From assembly GCA_009767595.1 (NCBI GenBank), contig VSDK01010127.1:561191-625190 (forward strand): a stretch of 64,000 nucleotides of DNA, written 5' to 3'. Positions within the stretch are counted from its first letter, which is position 1. The number at the start of each line of letters is the position of its first letter. Below the pieces are notes generated by a model, which saw nothing but the letters and a program-made list of their open reading frames with translations, had not been told where the DNA came from and did no database searches. Position numbers and translations under genes: made by a program. Shown piece after piece: positions 44,913-54,553 of the stretch. Source of the stretch: Symbiodinium kawagutii (Eukaryota > Sar > Dinophyceae > Suessiales > Symbiodiniaceae).

Positions 44913-45010
44913 TCAGCAGCACTTCTTCTCATCAGCACCGCACTCTGCAGCACATCCTTCGTCCTTGAAGATGCACCCCTGATTGGGACACCTCGAAGCT
45001 TCTTTCCCAC
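44913..45010 (-). CDS. Cys-rich repeat exon ending ADEKKCC-stop
   Basis: Acceptor CACCCAG (phase 1), joining in frame to the exon at 45334. Reads GKEASRCPNQGCIFKDEGC then AAECGADEKKCC and TGA. The CxxECGADEKKCC block equals CPVTCADDEKYCY in other units. The stop would end the protein here. If instead a GC donor inside the last cysteine codons (TGCT/GCTGAG) is used, the chain would continue into the exons below 44.9 kb. Confidence 0.6.
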
Positions 45011-45166
45011 CTGGGTGGCCGATGTCATTTGGGACCAGCCGAAGGCACTCTCTAAAGCACAAATAATTCATGAATACTCACAAATGATTAGTAGCGTCTC
45101 ACATCAGTGCTTTAGAGACATTGAGTTTGGTAACTGGAGCGTGCCTTCGAATATAAACAACAATCA

Positions 45167-45285
45167 CATGGCTGTGGGTCAAAACCCCGTACCCCTGGTT
45201 CCCCTATCATTAACCAGCTCGTTTTCCTTATTATTGGTTGGTCACTATCCCATTACTGGTTGGTTAAAGCCTTGACCCGTAGCCA
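45167..45285. repeat. M2 element, near-intact
   Basis: Begins atggctgtgggtcaaaaccc then cgtacccctggttcccctat. Ends aaagccttgacccgtagcca. A good copy for defining the family. Confidence 0.9.
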
Positions 45286-45333
45286 CAGAATCAATCATTG
45301 GTTTACTTCGTCTCACATCGACTGTTTGTGATC

Positions 45334-45465
45334 CCAGGTGCCATGGCATCCCCTGGGTCTCCCGGCAGGGGCACTTGTCATGGCTGGCTGCGCATTTCAC
45401 AGCAGGTTGCACCAAACCCAGCGACGTTCCGTTGGGCATGTAATCCTCCACCATGTCGCAAGCGA
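45334..45465 (-). CDS. Cys-rich repeat exon
   Basis: Reads ACDMVEDYMPNGTSLGLVQP then AVKCAASHDKCPCRETQGMP. C..DYMPNG......C-x5-CPC is the complete second half of the unit. Acceptor GCGAAG (phase 1); GA donor CCTGG/GATCAC (phase 1); 132 nt. It joins the exon at 44913 without breaking the frame. Confidence 0.6.
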
Positions 45466-45504
45466 CTTCGCCCTGGCAGCCCCCCAGGTGTGTCTTGGCA
45501 GGAG

Positions 45505-45735
45505 GAACAGCAGCAGCAGGGATAGTAGTAGTGAAATAGACGTAGTGGTAGTGGATGGTAGTGGTAGTGCCAGTGGCAGTGGAGTGGTAGTCGTAGGGGT
45601 AGTAGTAAGAGTAGTAATAGTCGTGGTGGTGGCGGCAAAAAACCTCTAATCATCAGAATCTATTTCCAATACTATTGTATTGCTAGCAGTGCTATCACAG
45701 CTACTGCCAGTAGCACCACCACTGGCACCACTGGC
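45505..45735. repeat. GTA/GTG and CCA/CTG trinucleotide tracts
   Basis: A diverged trinucleotide repeat at 45505-45645 (gtagtggtagtg) is followed by a second (accaccactggca) up to the exon at 45739. The mirrored composition gives long low-complexity frames, not genes. Confidence 0.85.
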
Positions 45736-45738
45736 AAC

Positions 45739-45831
45739 CACCAGCACCAGCATGTCCCAGTGGCGTCCGGACAATCCGTTGGGCAATATCCACCATGCAT
45801 CGGCAGGCACTCGGTCCAGTTTCCCCAAAGC
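45739..45831 (-). CDS. Cys-rich repeat exon, CPTDC half
   Basis: Reads WGNWTECLPMHGGYCPTDCP then DATGTCWCW. W-x-x-C...YCPTDC-x-x-x-x-x-C equals WSYC...GCPVTC-x5-C in the exon at 55444. Acceptor GTGCGAG followed by G (phase 2); donor GGTG/GTTGCC (phase 2); 93 nt. Confidence 0.6.
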
Positions 45832-45969
45832 CTCGCACGGCGAAGGTTGAGGCAATGTCTTGATATGGGGCTTTGTCAGCATGTCGGGGACCCCCACAAT
45901 GGTTTGTTTATAGTGAAGAATAATGGTTTGATGGTGGGAAATATTGAATACAATTAATAACCGAAAATC

Positions 45970-46056
45970 CCGGTTAAACTATTAGTTGGTATATTACCAT
46001 GAATTGTCTTCAATAGTGGATGATTTGGGGGTACCCCTATTTTGAGAAACCACCAT
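45970..46056. repeat. M1 element, right half intact
   Basis: Right end gatttgggggtacccctatt then ttgagaaaccaccat. The left half is replaced by unrelated sequence. Confidence 0.7.
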
Positions 46057-46359
46057 AATATGTCATCAACGATCGCCACACAAACCAACACGACCATGTA
46101 CGTAGAACGATGCAGGCGCTGGAAAGTATGATCAGTCGTATCATGGTGGGTCCGACAAGTGGTGGCTGCCCGGGCCGTCAAAGCCTGCTAGAAAACCACA
46201 TGTAAAGTGCGTTTGCCCTCGTGATCAGTTTATGAACCACAATGTACGTCACATCTGACCGGTGGTTCATTCATCGCTGACTAATGATCAATGGTCAGGT
46301 AATGGCGGATAATAGGTATCATGGTCATCATGATCTGGAATCATGTTTTTTTATGTTTG

Positions 46360-46468
46360 CTTAAATCTGATTGGTGGTCAGTTTCGCCATCTCAAAACTA
46401 TGCTTGCCGATCAACCCACTATCCCAAATATTGGGGAAAAACATGCTTATCATGTTTGAAACCACAAG
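46360..46468. repeat. M3 element
   Basis: Left end aatctgattggtggtcagtt, right end gtttgaaaccacaagctaga. Confidence 0.75.
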
Positions 46469-46787
46469 CTAGATTCTACATATCTACCACAACTCGTAAT
46501 TATCCTAGTTTGACATCCACTTTTCTATTTGGTGGGCCCACCTTTCATGTGTGAACATGGAATATGAACACCCAGGGCTTCTCAACGGTCCTTAGCACAA
46601 TGCCAATATTATCAAACAGATCGAAAACTATTGGGTCTAGAGTATTTGGCACAATTCTCTTCCTATGCCCCCAATTTCCCTCGAAAGAAAGGCTCAAGAA
46701 TCGCATGAATCGCGTCAATCTGGTTGCCAGCCCCAGCATGATAGATAGCTGGTCCATGCTGGTCCCCAGCGAAACAAGAAACGGATC

Positions 46788-46882
46788 CGTCCACGTGCAG
46801 GCGAACGCATTCTGCCCCTTGGAGCAATCGCATGCTTGGCCTCTGGGGACACACTCCTCCTGTCGCAAGGGTCGCAAATCAG
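46788..46882 (-). CDS. Cys-rich repeat exon, CDC half
   Basis: Acceptor CATCAG, phase 1, matching the end of the exon at 47990. Reads DLRPLRQEECVPRGQACDCS then KGQNAFACTWT. C-x5-CDC-x5-x-C parallels CPCGxNxxxC. The 3' edge is uncertain; a GA donor (GACG/GATCC) is one option and later ones exist. Confidence 0.6.
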
Positions 46883-46957
46883 CTGATGAAAAACCATAGG
46901 ATCATCATTGGATTTATATGTGAGTCAACTGCTTAGATCAATCTATATATATAATCT

Positions 46958-47175
46958 ATTAAAACATAATATAATATAATATAATATAATATAATATAAT
47001 ATAATATAATATAATAAAATATAATATAATATAATAGATTATATCATATAATATGATATAATATAATATAATATAAAATAAAATAATATAATATACTATA
47101 ATATAATATAATATAATATAATATAATATAATATAATATAATATAGTATAGTATGATATATATATATATATATAG
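46958..47175. repeat. ATAAT pentanucleotide microsatellite
   Basis: About forty taata-type units with interruptions, ending in an (AT)n run. Confidence 0.95.
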
Positions 47176-47179
47176 AAAA

Positions 47180-47368
47180 TCTTTAAACCAACTGTTGGTG
47201 ATCATTTCCCCGTTGTTGGTTGGTTAACTGCTTGACCCATAGCCATCTGGCAGTGAGTCAAAACCCTTAGTCCCCGTGGTTCCCCTATCATTAACCAGGC
47301 TGTTTTCCTTATTATTGGTTGGTCACTATCCCCATTGCTGGTTGGTTAATATTGACCCATAGCCATAG
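47180..47368. repeat. M2 element dimer
   Basis: A right-half M2 (gttggtgatcatttccccgt then taactgcttgacccatagcc) is joined through atctggcagtg to a full M2 ending ttgacccatagccatag. The same junction word occurs in the dimer at 62305-62542. Confidence 0.8.
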
Positions 47369-47989
47369 CCATATCTATATAAGATAAATCGATATGTGAG
47401 TCAACCGTCAAACCTTAAGGGCTTCCTGACTAAAGTATTTTCAGGATGCTGGATACACTGTGAACTTTTACCGCGTGAGTGCAGTGTGGTTTTGCTTTCC
47501 ACATTTATCAAATCAGAATTTGGCACATAAAGTTGCATGGGTGAAGTAATTAATGCTTTGTGTCTGCCAACATCCTTTTATCACAAGATCATCGCAGCCA
47601 CTCAACGGAGAATTTTAAGTTGTAAACGACACATTGGATTCTAGATGTTTCCCTCTCACCGGAGTTTTTAGCATCGAAGCTTAGATTGTGAGATTTAAAC
47701 ACAAGCATCATGTCAATACAGTACATTGAGTCAAGACCTCTAAACACAAAAAACAAACACGTAGAACCGAAACGTTTGAGATCAGTTTCATCTGAGATCA
47801 ACAGCCATGCCGCATCATCATCTTCAAATGAAGAATTCATGAGCCAACATCAAAGCTGCGCAGCTAGGTCAATGACTGGACGGCGCCCTGTTCCTCAGCA
47901 AGGTCCCAGCGGTCCATGATGTCCCATGACCCCGCCCTCGTCCGCCCTCGCGACCCCCAGCCCTCGCTCCGTGGTTCGGATCCAATTTC

Positions 47990-48069
47990 CCTTGGCGTCG
48001 TAGTTGGGGATGTAGCAGTAGTCTTCGTCATCCGAGCAGTACAAGGGGCACTTCATGGGTTCATTGGAC
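47990..48069 (-). CDS. Cys-rich repeat exon, CPLYC half
   Basis: Reads SNEPMKCPLYCSDDEDYCYI then PNYDAK, with excellent coding-like codons. This is the consensus form of CPxxCxDDxxYCYxxxYDxxG. Acceptor ACTGAG followed by G (phase 2); a GA donor (CAAGG/GAAATT) cuts exactly after the YDAKG glycine base, phase 1. Upstream it continues in frame from the exon at 51151, across the intron that holds the PPR gene. Confidence 0.7.
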
Positions 48070-48230
48070 CTCAGTGACTCGGTGGCACCGGGGTGAAAGG
48101 ATGGGTTACTATGAGGGATTACAATAGGGAAGCACTATATAATTCATTTATGTCTATTAGCATGTCCCATCGTGTATACATGCAAATTCATGTATCTTTG
48201 CATGTATTCAATTCCGAGAACAAATTACCA

Positions 48231-49811
48231 TCAACTATCATCCCGAAAAAGCCTGCAGAACGTCTCTGACAGGTATTTGGCAACTGTCCACTTAGTAAAC
48301 TGAGGAGATCTGCAACCGCTGGCGACTGGTCCCCCAGAAACCACCGTGCTGGCCGGGCCTTTTGCTGCGGCCTGGGCTTGGCAAACTGGAGCGAGGCGGC
48401 GTGTTGGGATGTCATCGTGCATGACAAGAGCAGCCTGCCATGCTTTGGGCCATGCCATGTACAAATCTCCATGGAAGGCCCCGCATTCCAAGGCATCAAA
48501 ATGCAAAAGGCAAGCCTGCTGCCATCGGCCAGCAGCTGCACAAGCATTGATGCAAGTATTCCAGGCAATGGAATCTGCTTGCAAACTCATATCAGTCATT
48601 AACTGCACAGCCCAAGCCCATTGCTTGCAAGTTCCCATACAGTTCATGGCAGAACTTCGCCCTTGAACATCTATAGATTCAGTAAAGCGTTCGAGTTCCT
48701 CAATTGCCATCAGTGCATCTTTCCACTTTGAAGAACACCTGTATGCTTCGAGAATTGCTCTGTAAGTTGCCACATCTGGAAGAATTTCATCCAGCATCAT
48801 ACCAGACAGAAGCTGCAATGACCATCTCCATTTCTGGCCACGAGCACAAGAGACAATAGCAGAGTTGTAAGTCACAAGATCAGGCCATGCTTTGTGACCA
48901 GCCATGTCAGTCAGCAAAACCAAGGTTTGCTGCCACTGCGCCGCTTCACTGCATGCATGAATCGCAGACGCGTGGGATGGGACATCAGGAGCCAGTGACT
49001 GCGTCCGTGCATCTGCTAGAAGAAGCAAAGCACGTTGCCACTCGCCCGCTCTGGCACATGCTAAGATGGCCCCTGTGAACGTGAGCATCGCGACTGGCAA
49101 GTTTTCCAACCAAACTTCCCTCAAAAGCTCCAAACAAATCTTCCAATTATCACTAAGTTCAGCACAAGCCCAAATGGCCGTGTTGTAGCTGATGATGTCG
49201 GGCATAAGAAAATGTTCCCGCATGTCCCTGAGAAGCTTGACTGCTTTCAGCCAGTTCCCTGCAAGTCTTTGGCTTTGAATGAGAGTACTGAAGGTACAGC
49301 CGTTCCATGGAAGCTCCTCCGAGTGGAACAAAACAGCTGTGAGTTCCGGCAACTTCGCCTTGTTCAGCATGGCCATGGCGCTGTTCAGGACCTGGACATC
49401 CAGTGCTCCATCTTGCTTCGCAGCCTCCAAGAGCGCTAGAACCACAAGCCACTGCTTAGAGATATTGATTGCGGCGCTGTACATCCTGGGACTGGGCGTG
49501 TAAGGTGCCCTCAGCTTGGTTTGCAAGAGCTGTATTCCCTCCTGCCAGAAGTCCTTCTCGCCGAGGCAGCGAATTGCAATGCGGACATCCTCTGGATGCG
49601 AGAGCCTGCCCTTGCGCCGAAGGCTACTCAGAACTTTGTTCAAATCTGCCGCGGTGTCCAATGGCCGAAGTTGTTCTTCCAGTAATCGGCCTTTCTTGTA
49701 TCCACTTTCAGCGCTGAATATCTTCTCTTCATCTTGCTTTCGCTTATTGCTATGTCGCAATCGATTGATCCCCTGAGAGGACATGTGGTGATTGACAGAA
49801 TGAACTCCCAT
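48231..49811 (-). CDS. Pentatricopeptide-repeat (PPR) protein, intronless
   Basis: A single open frame of 526 codons from ATG. Residues about 110-445 form roughly nine tandem 35-residue helical-pair repeats, e.g. VTYNSAIVSCARGQKW, ISYNTAIWACAELSDNW and AWNTCINACAAAGRWQQA, the standard P-type PPR pattern. PPR proteins bind organelle RNA sequence-specifically and act in its processing, editing or translation; that role here is inferred. The first 40 residues are basic (NRLRHSNKRKQ) but not a clear transit peptide, so plastid or mitochondrial targeting is undecided. The C-terminal 80 residues are low in repeat character. Dinoflagellates carry many such intronless PPR genes. It sits, on the same strand, inside an intron of the surrounding cysteine-rich gene (between exons 51151-51313 and 47990-48069). 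Confidence 0.9.
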   Translation of the reverse strand: MGVHSVNHHMSSQGINRLRHSNKRKQDEEKIFSAESGYKKGRLLEEQLRPLDTAADLNKVLSSLRRKGRLSHPEDVRIAIRCLGEKDFWQEGIQLLQTKLRAPYTPSPRMYSAAINISKQWLVVLALLEAAKQDGALDVQVLNSAMAMLNKAKLPELTAVLFHSEELPWNGCTFSTLIQSQRLAGNWLKAVKLLRDMREHFLMPDIISYNTAIWACAELSDNWKICLELLREVWLENLPVAMLTFTGAILACARAGEWQRALLLLADARTQSLAPDVPSHASAIHACSEAAQWQQTLVLLTDMAGHKAWPDLVTYNSAIVSCARGQKWRWSLQLLSGMMLDEILPDVATYRAILEAYRCSSKWKDALMAIEELERFTESIDVQGRSSAMNCMGTCKQWAWAVQLMTDMSLQADSIAWNTCINACAAAGRWQQACLLHFDALECGAFHGDLYMAWPKAWQAALVMHDDIPTRRLAPVCQAQAAAKGPASTVVSGGPVASGCRSPQFTKWTVAKYLSETFCRLFRDDS

Positions 49812-49979
49812 GGCGCGAGCGACTCCATCATAAAGACAAGTTCAGCGAGGCACTAACGGTTGGATCGACCATTGGTAAACCTCGCTGCTACCCTGCCATC
49901 ATCTGCACGTCCCAGTGGGGATGTTTGCTGTTCAATGGTATCTTCATAGCTAAGTGAGTTCTTTGCAGCACTGCAACTG

Positions 49980-50270
49980 GTCAGTTCACACTGTACCCCT
50001 GGCGCACAACTATTAACCACTGCAGACCTTTGGTGCGCGCATTGGGGAAACAAATGTGTATTGCCTCATTGTTGTTTGTCATTATCCTCTATTACATCGT
50101 GACTACTATCATCAACCAGTGTGTTCCCAAATTATTGGCTACTATCATTAACCACTATTATTGATGATAACCACTATTATATAGATATTAACCACTATCA
50201 TGAAATTAACGATAACCATGGTTACTATCTCCTATTATTGATGATTAAAGCCTTGACCCAACTTGCCATC
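49980..50270. repeat. M2-related debris
   Basis: Pieces of M2 (cagttcacactgtacccctg, cattgttgtttgtcattatc, gattaaagccttgacccaac) interspersed with taaccactattattgatga-like repeats. No complete copy. A short minus frame at 49853-50053 upstream of the PPR start is not convincing. Confidence 0.5.
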
Positions 50271-50279
50271 TTTTTCAGC

Positions 50280-51140
50280 ACGCCAGCGGCAGGGCCTTCA
50301 CAACAACTCGATCCTGACAGTAACTACAAAATACTATAAGTATATTCAGTAATCTATAGTCTATTGTCTTCAACAATCTCGATCTTACTTATAATTACAG
50401 TAGCTTGCAAGAACTTACAAGTTAAGATTTCTGGTAATTCACAATCTCTAGAGAAATCACCGTTTTGCTCGGAGATATTATTTTGGATATAAAAGTATCC
50501 AAGAATGAACCGAACACAAAAGCCTTACAATTTTTCAGCCCTGCTGAGCCAGTTTTGCGGTAAGATGATGATGCCGTTGATTGGATGTATTGGAGGATTT
50601 GTTGATGGTGTCGCATCTGGCGGTGTCTCCTGGCTGATCCAAAATGGATATAGAACATATAGGTTCTACCTCGTCATGGCTGAACCACTCTCAACATTCG
50701 GGTCAAACAACAGTGGTTCCACCACCGTAATGATCGTGCATGAGTTTTTCTTTCTGCCGTCATGGGTGCTGATCACTATATGAATTACCCATCAATAGAA
50801 TTCATAGTGATACACCCATGAATCACAGTGAATCGATACACCCATGAATCATCATGAATCGATAGTTGCTATAAGAGGTTATACCCGTCACTAAAGTTGG
50901 ATCCCTGTGATTCCTTAGATCCCCTTGGATTTGGGCTGTCTTCGCCTCAGAGAAGTCCCCAATTTGGACCATCCGCAGCGACGACACCCTCACCACAAAG
51001 AATCCCAAACGTTAAGGATTCGTTGAGGCGAAACCAATGGTAGATCCACCTCTTGAACCACCTCCAGTTTACCTCAAGTAGCTAGTGATGTATCTCAAAT
51101 ATATCGGATTTAATAGGGATTTAGTGTAAGATCAAGTGGA
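50280..51140. other. No gene recognised
   Basis: The plus frame at 50505-50783 with a GTAAGATG donor inside (SQFCG) and a hydrophobic stretch (LIGCIGGFVDGVASGG) is the only candidate, and it is weak. Around 50780-50870, atacacccatgaatcac recurs. Confidence 0.4.
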
Positions 51141-51150
51141 GGACTCTTAC

Positions 51151-51313
51151 CAACTCCTGCAAGTAGCGCCAAGCAGCCAGAAATCTGCCAAAGGATAGCA
51201 AAAGGTCTCGTCAAAGATGGGATCATAGCATTCTTGACTGTTGGTTCCGCATGGGCAAGAGCGGGTCTGCGGCAGTGGCTGATGTTGATTGAGAAAACAG
51301 TCACTAACCATCA
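51151..51313 (-). CDS. Cys-rich repeat exon, CPCG plus next lead-in
   Basis: Reads VSDCFLNQHQPLPQTRSCPC, GTNSQECYDPIFDETFCYP, then LADFWLLGATCRS. It contains the end of one unit (CPCGTNSQEC) and the start of the next (FCYP...TCRSW). The donor is consensus-quality (GTTG/GTAAGAG), phase 2. The acceptor CTTCAG (phase 1) sits at the very edge of the 51.3-51.9 kb minisatellite, whose repeat supplies the first few codons (VMVSD). Phase 2 matches the exon at 47990, giving TCRSWSNEPMKCPLYC across the junction. Confidence 0.7.
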
Positions 51314-51945
51314 CTGAAGATGATGAGGAAGACTAATCATCACTAACCATCACTAACCTCTCACTAACCATCACGAACCACCACTAACCTCTCACTAACC
51401 ATCACTAACCATCACTGACAATCACTAACCATCACTAACCATCACTAACCATCACTAACCATCACTAACCTCTCACTAATCATCACTAACCATCACGAAC
51501 CATCACTAACCATCACAAACCATCACTAACCAGCACGAACCATCACTAACCATCACTAACCTCTCACTAACCATCACGAATCATCACCAACCTCTCACTA
51601 ACCATCACTAACCATCGCGAACCTCTCACTCACCATCACGAACCATCACTAACCTCTCACTAACCATCACTAACCGTCACTAACCATCACGAACCATCAC
51701 TAACCATCACTAACCATCACTAACCTCTCACTAACCATCACTAACCATCACTAACCGTCACTAACCTCTCACTAACCATCACGAACCATCACTAACCTCT
51801 CACTAACCATCACTAACCATCACAAACCTCTCACTAACCATCACTAACCATCACTAACCTCTCACTAACCATCACTAACCATCACTAACCATCACTAACC
51901 TGTCACTAACCATCACTAACCTCTCACTAACCATCACTACCCATG
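51314..51945. repeat. ccatcactaa / cctctcactaa minisatellite
   Basis: About sixty units of 10-11 bp over 630 bp. Two unit types, ccatcactaa and cctctcactaa, alternate irregularly, with point variants (ccatcacgaa). On the minus strand the unit reads ttagtgatgg, giving an acceptor-like AG in every copy. It lies in an intron of the cysteine-rich gene. Confidence 0.95.
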
Positions 51946-51989
51946 GTTGATGAAGACAGGTCACCTCTACCGTTGACCCCCGGGGCGGC

Positions 51990-52067
51990 CCCTGAAATCT
52001 GCCTCCGCGACGCATTGCTCAGAGTACTTTTCCGGATATCCAGAGGCGTTATAGTCGGTCAAATAAC
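51990..52067 (-). CDS. Cys-rich repeat exon, DYNxSG half
   Basis: Reads YLTDYNASGYPEKYSEQCVA then EADFR. DYNASG......QCVA equals DYNKDG......QCVA in the exon at 42888. Acceptor GTCTCAG (phase 1, AG then GT); a GC donor (CAGGG/GCCGCC) gives 78 nt, phase 1 at both ends, fitting the exons on either side. Alternative donor GGGG/GTCAAC, also phase 1. Confidence 0.6.
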
Positions 52068-52086
52068 CTGAGACGCGTCAACTCAC

Positions 52087-52420
52087 CGGGCGAGGCTATG
52101 GGTCAAGCAGTGAACCAACCAACCAGTGGTTAACTAGTTGGTTAATGGCTAATAATAGGGAACAATAAGCAACAATAGGGGATAGCTGGTTTATGGTTTA
52201 ACCAACCAACCAAGCAATGATAGCTGGTTTAATGATGGTTAATAGTAGGCCATGATAACCAGCAACTAGCTTAGGGATATACCAGCTATATATTGCAGCT
52301 ACGGGTCAAGCAGTTAACCAAGCAACGTTCATGGGGGATGATAACCAACCATTTTATAGGGAAAACCATCGTTGATGATGGGGGAACCAGGGGTACAGGG
52401 TGTTGACCCACAGCCACCTC
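52087..52420. repeat. Two M2 elements in tandem
   Basis: First copy begins gctatgggtcaagcagtgaa and is worn. The second begins gctacgggtcaagcagttaa and ends caggggtacagggtgttgac then ccacagcca. Words like accaaccaaccagtggtta fill the join. Confidence 0.75.
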
Positions 52421-53164
52421 AGTTGTGAAAGGGTCATGCTGGTTGATGGTAATGGCTAGTTGCTGATTAAGCATCAAATAGTTGCTGATTCACCATTGGT
52501 TGATGGTTATGATGGTCAACTCTCCGAGGTTCATTGCTGATGAACAATGATGGTTCATGCTTATAGAGAGATATTTAGAGTACTGGGGTGCCTGGTCGAA
52601 TGGCCGTAGTTTTCTGGTAAACGCATCTGAGTAGACAATTCTATAAAAATGCTTGGAATTAACAGGCCGCATCAATTATGGTGCGGATGGATTTCCCACG
52701 CTGAAAAGGTGAACGTGAAAAGCTCGAGTCTATAGATCCACACAATCAAGACCAATCAATATTTTCTATAGTTTGCGTCAATAACCACAAATTATATAAT
52801 TATATCAATTCAACATACTGAAACCCCTATATATTGAGAATACTCACACACACACACATCTATTTATTTTTCTCCTTGGATATCTTTAACTATACTCAAT
52901 ACTCAATACTATCTATCAATGTCTAAGGAACACAGGAGCAAAAATTTGCAAATAAACCGAGCTCCCCACCCCTGCAATTGTTCACCAAGAAACACCTCCT
53001 CTGCTCCGAAGTACAGGTGACAGGGCACGGGTCAGTGGTTGGATAGCACCACTCCTATGGTCGCCGCAGTGGCGTGCTGCGAAGTTCATGGAACCCTTTC
53101 CTGGACTTAAGCAATAAGTAGCTCAATTGCGCTGGACTACCTCAAAAAATATCATAACATTTCC

Positions 53165-53371
53165 ATGTCAAGGGACTCTTTGATACATTCAGGAAGGGAT
53201 TCTAAAGCAACAAAGCTGTACAGTGGTCCTCTCAAGAATCTGCGTGTAGCCTTGAGGGTCTGGTCCCATGGTGGATCAAAATTGGTTGGTTCATGCTGGT
53301 GGAGCTTCAATAAGGAGCTTCAGAAGTCATGCCGTCAAACCTGCCCCTTATCCTATGCCACTCCGTTTTAA
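53165..53371 (+). CDS. Open frame, possible plus-strand exon
   Basis: ATG-started and stop-terminated. Contains KATKLYSGPLKNLRVALRV then WWSFNKELQKSCRQTCPLS. Credible composition but no splice or family support, and it lies inside an intron of the minus-strand gene. Confidence 0.25.
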   Translation: MSRDSLIHSGRDSKATKLYSGPLKNLRVALRVWSHGGSKLVGSCWWSFNKELQKSCRQTCPLSYATPF

Positions 53372-53657
53372 CAGCAATATAAGAACCATACATAGATAGA
53401 ACGATGATCCTTTCATGGTTGCTCGCTGGTGGTTAAGATCCAATGACAGTAAAAGGTCATGTAAAATCGAAGGACCATCGGATGTATCCTGATTGAGAAT
53501 TCATGTTGGCTTCCCAATTCCAAGAATTCCTGAAATTCTCAGGGTGTATAAAAATAAAAACATCAACAAGTCGGCCCATGTAGTCATTCGAAAGCTTGGC
53601 TTCCTCCACCTTTCCGACATCCAACATGGCCACGGGTTGCCCTATCTCACAGCCCAC

Positions 53658-53750
53658 CCACGGCCTCTTCATATCCCCAATCATCGGTCCATTTGCACAT
53701 CTGCGCATTGGCTCCGCAAGGGCAGTTGGCATCCTGTTTCGCGCAGGTTT
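53658..53750 (-). CDS. Cys-rich repeat exon, CPCG half, 93 nt
   Basis: Acceptor GTGCAAG (phase 1); donor CGTGG/GTGGGC (phase 1). Reads TCAKQDANCPCGANAQMCKW then TDDWGYEEAV. C-x5-CPCG-x-N-x-x-x-C is the exact half-unit. It is the same length (93 nt) and phase as the exon at 56665. It joins the preceding exon (55444) as EEETCAKQ without breaking the frame. A longer minus frame over this region (53457-54050) is in another register and is not the coding one. Confidence 0.7.
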
Positions 53751-54393
53751 CTTGCACGGGCGCATCCCAATCCTGGGAACTGGCGACGGAAGCGGCTTTG
53801 GAGATAGAGTGCATTTCTGATGAAGCACGCTGAGTGTCATCATGGAAATGTTGGCTAGTGGTTGGGCGCCAGCATATTCAGTGTGATTTGGAAATGCGTT
53901 TTTTTCCCACGATCTATTATCAACATTGATCAACGGGGGAGACTGTACAAAATGCATTTGTTTCGACACGTCGTATGCGATGCCATCATGGTAGCTGCTC
54001 ATCACTGGCGAGGGATCGGATAATCCAGGGATCAAACATCGGAGCATCAACGAAAGAGACGCCCGCGATCTTCTTGCAAAGCTGAAACAGTGAGTTCACC
54101 AATCCCAAAAGAGTAAAATCCCCAAATTCCGCATGTTACTCCTCAAAATAAATGCAGTGAACAGGGCCCATCAGGTCAGGTCATGTTTGGACGCGCCATG
54201 CGCATTCACCTTCCTTGCTACACCGGTCTCGGGCTGGTCATTTAATTTTCACCGTCATAAAGTTTGGCTGCTGAGTGGGAATGGCGGCTGGATCTGGCTG
54301 TCGATGGTGCCAAAGATCGTTGCTTATGTTGTCGCTTCCCAACCGTACTGAACACCCCGAAATGCCAATTTTTTCGGTGCCCTGACATGGACT

Positions 54394-54477
54394 TCAAGTC
54401 CTCCCCCAGGGCCCCAAAAGCTGCTTGCCATCAGGCATCATAGAGACCTGCTGAGCAACAAAGGGAGGCGGGCATAT
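54394..54477 (-). CDS. Short coding-like frame
   Basis: After CAG the frame reads ICPPPFVAQQVSMMPDGKQL then LGPWGRT and stop. Good codon choice. Position inside an intron of the cysteine-rich gene leaves its status open (skipped exon, pseudo-exon or chance). Confidence 0.3.
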   Translation of the reverse strand: MCPPPFVAQQVSMMPDGKQLLGPWGRT

Positions 54478-54553
54478 CTGTCACTACGTAATGACATGCT
54501 GAGTCCGAGCTGGTGCTTCTCACCCTTCCTATCCAACAGACGCAACTTGGCGC

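Noticed and set aside
51314..51945. CRISPR-like regular repeats
   Set aside because: Units are 10-11 bp with no spacers of conserved length and no cas genes. A minisatellite in a eukaryotic intron.
53457..54050. 197-codon minus open frame
   Set aside because: The cysteine-repeat exon at 53658-53750 lies in a different register with splice sites and motif agreement. The long frame is its shadow extended into AT-rich intron.
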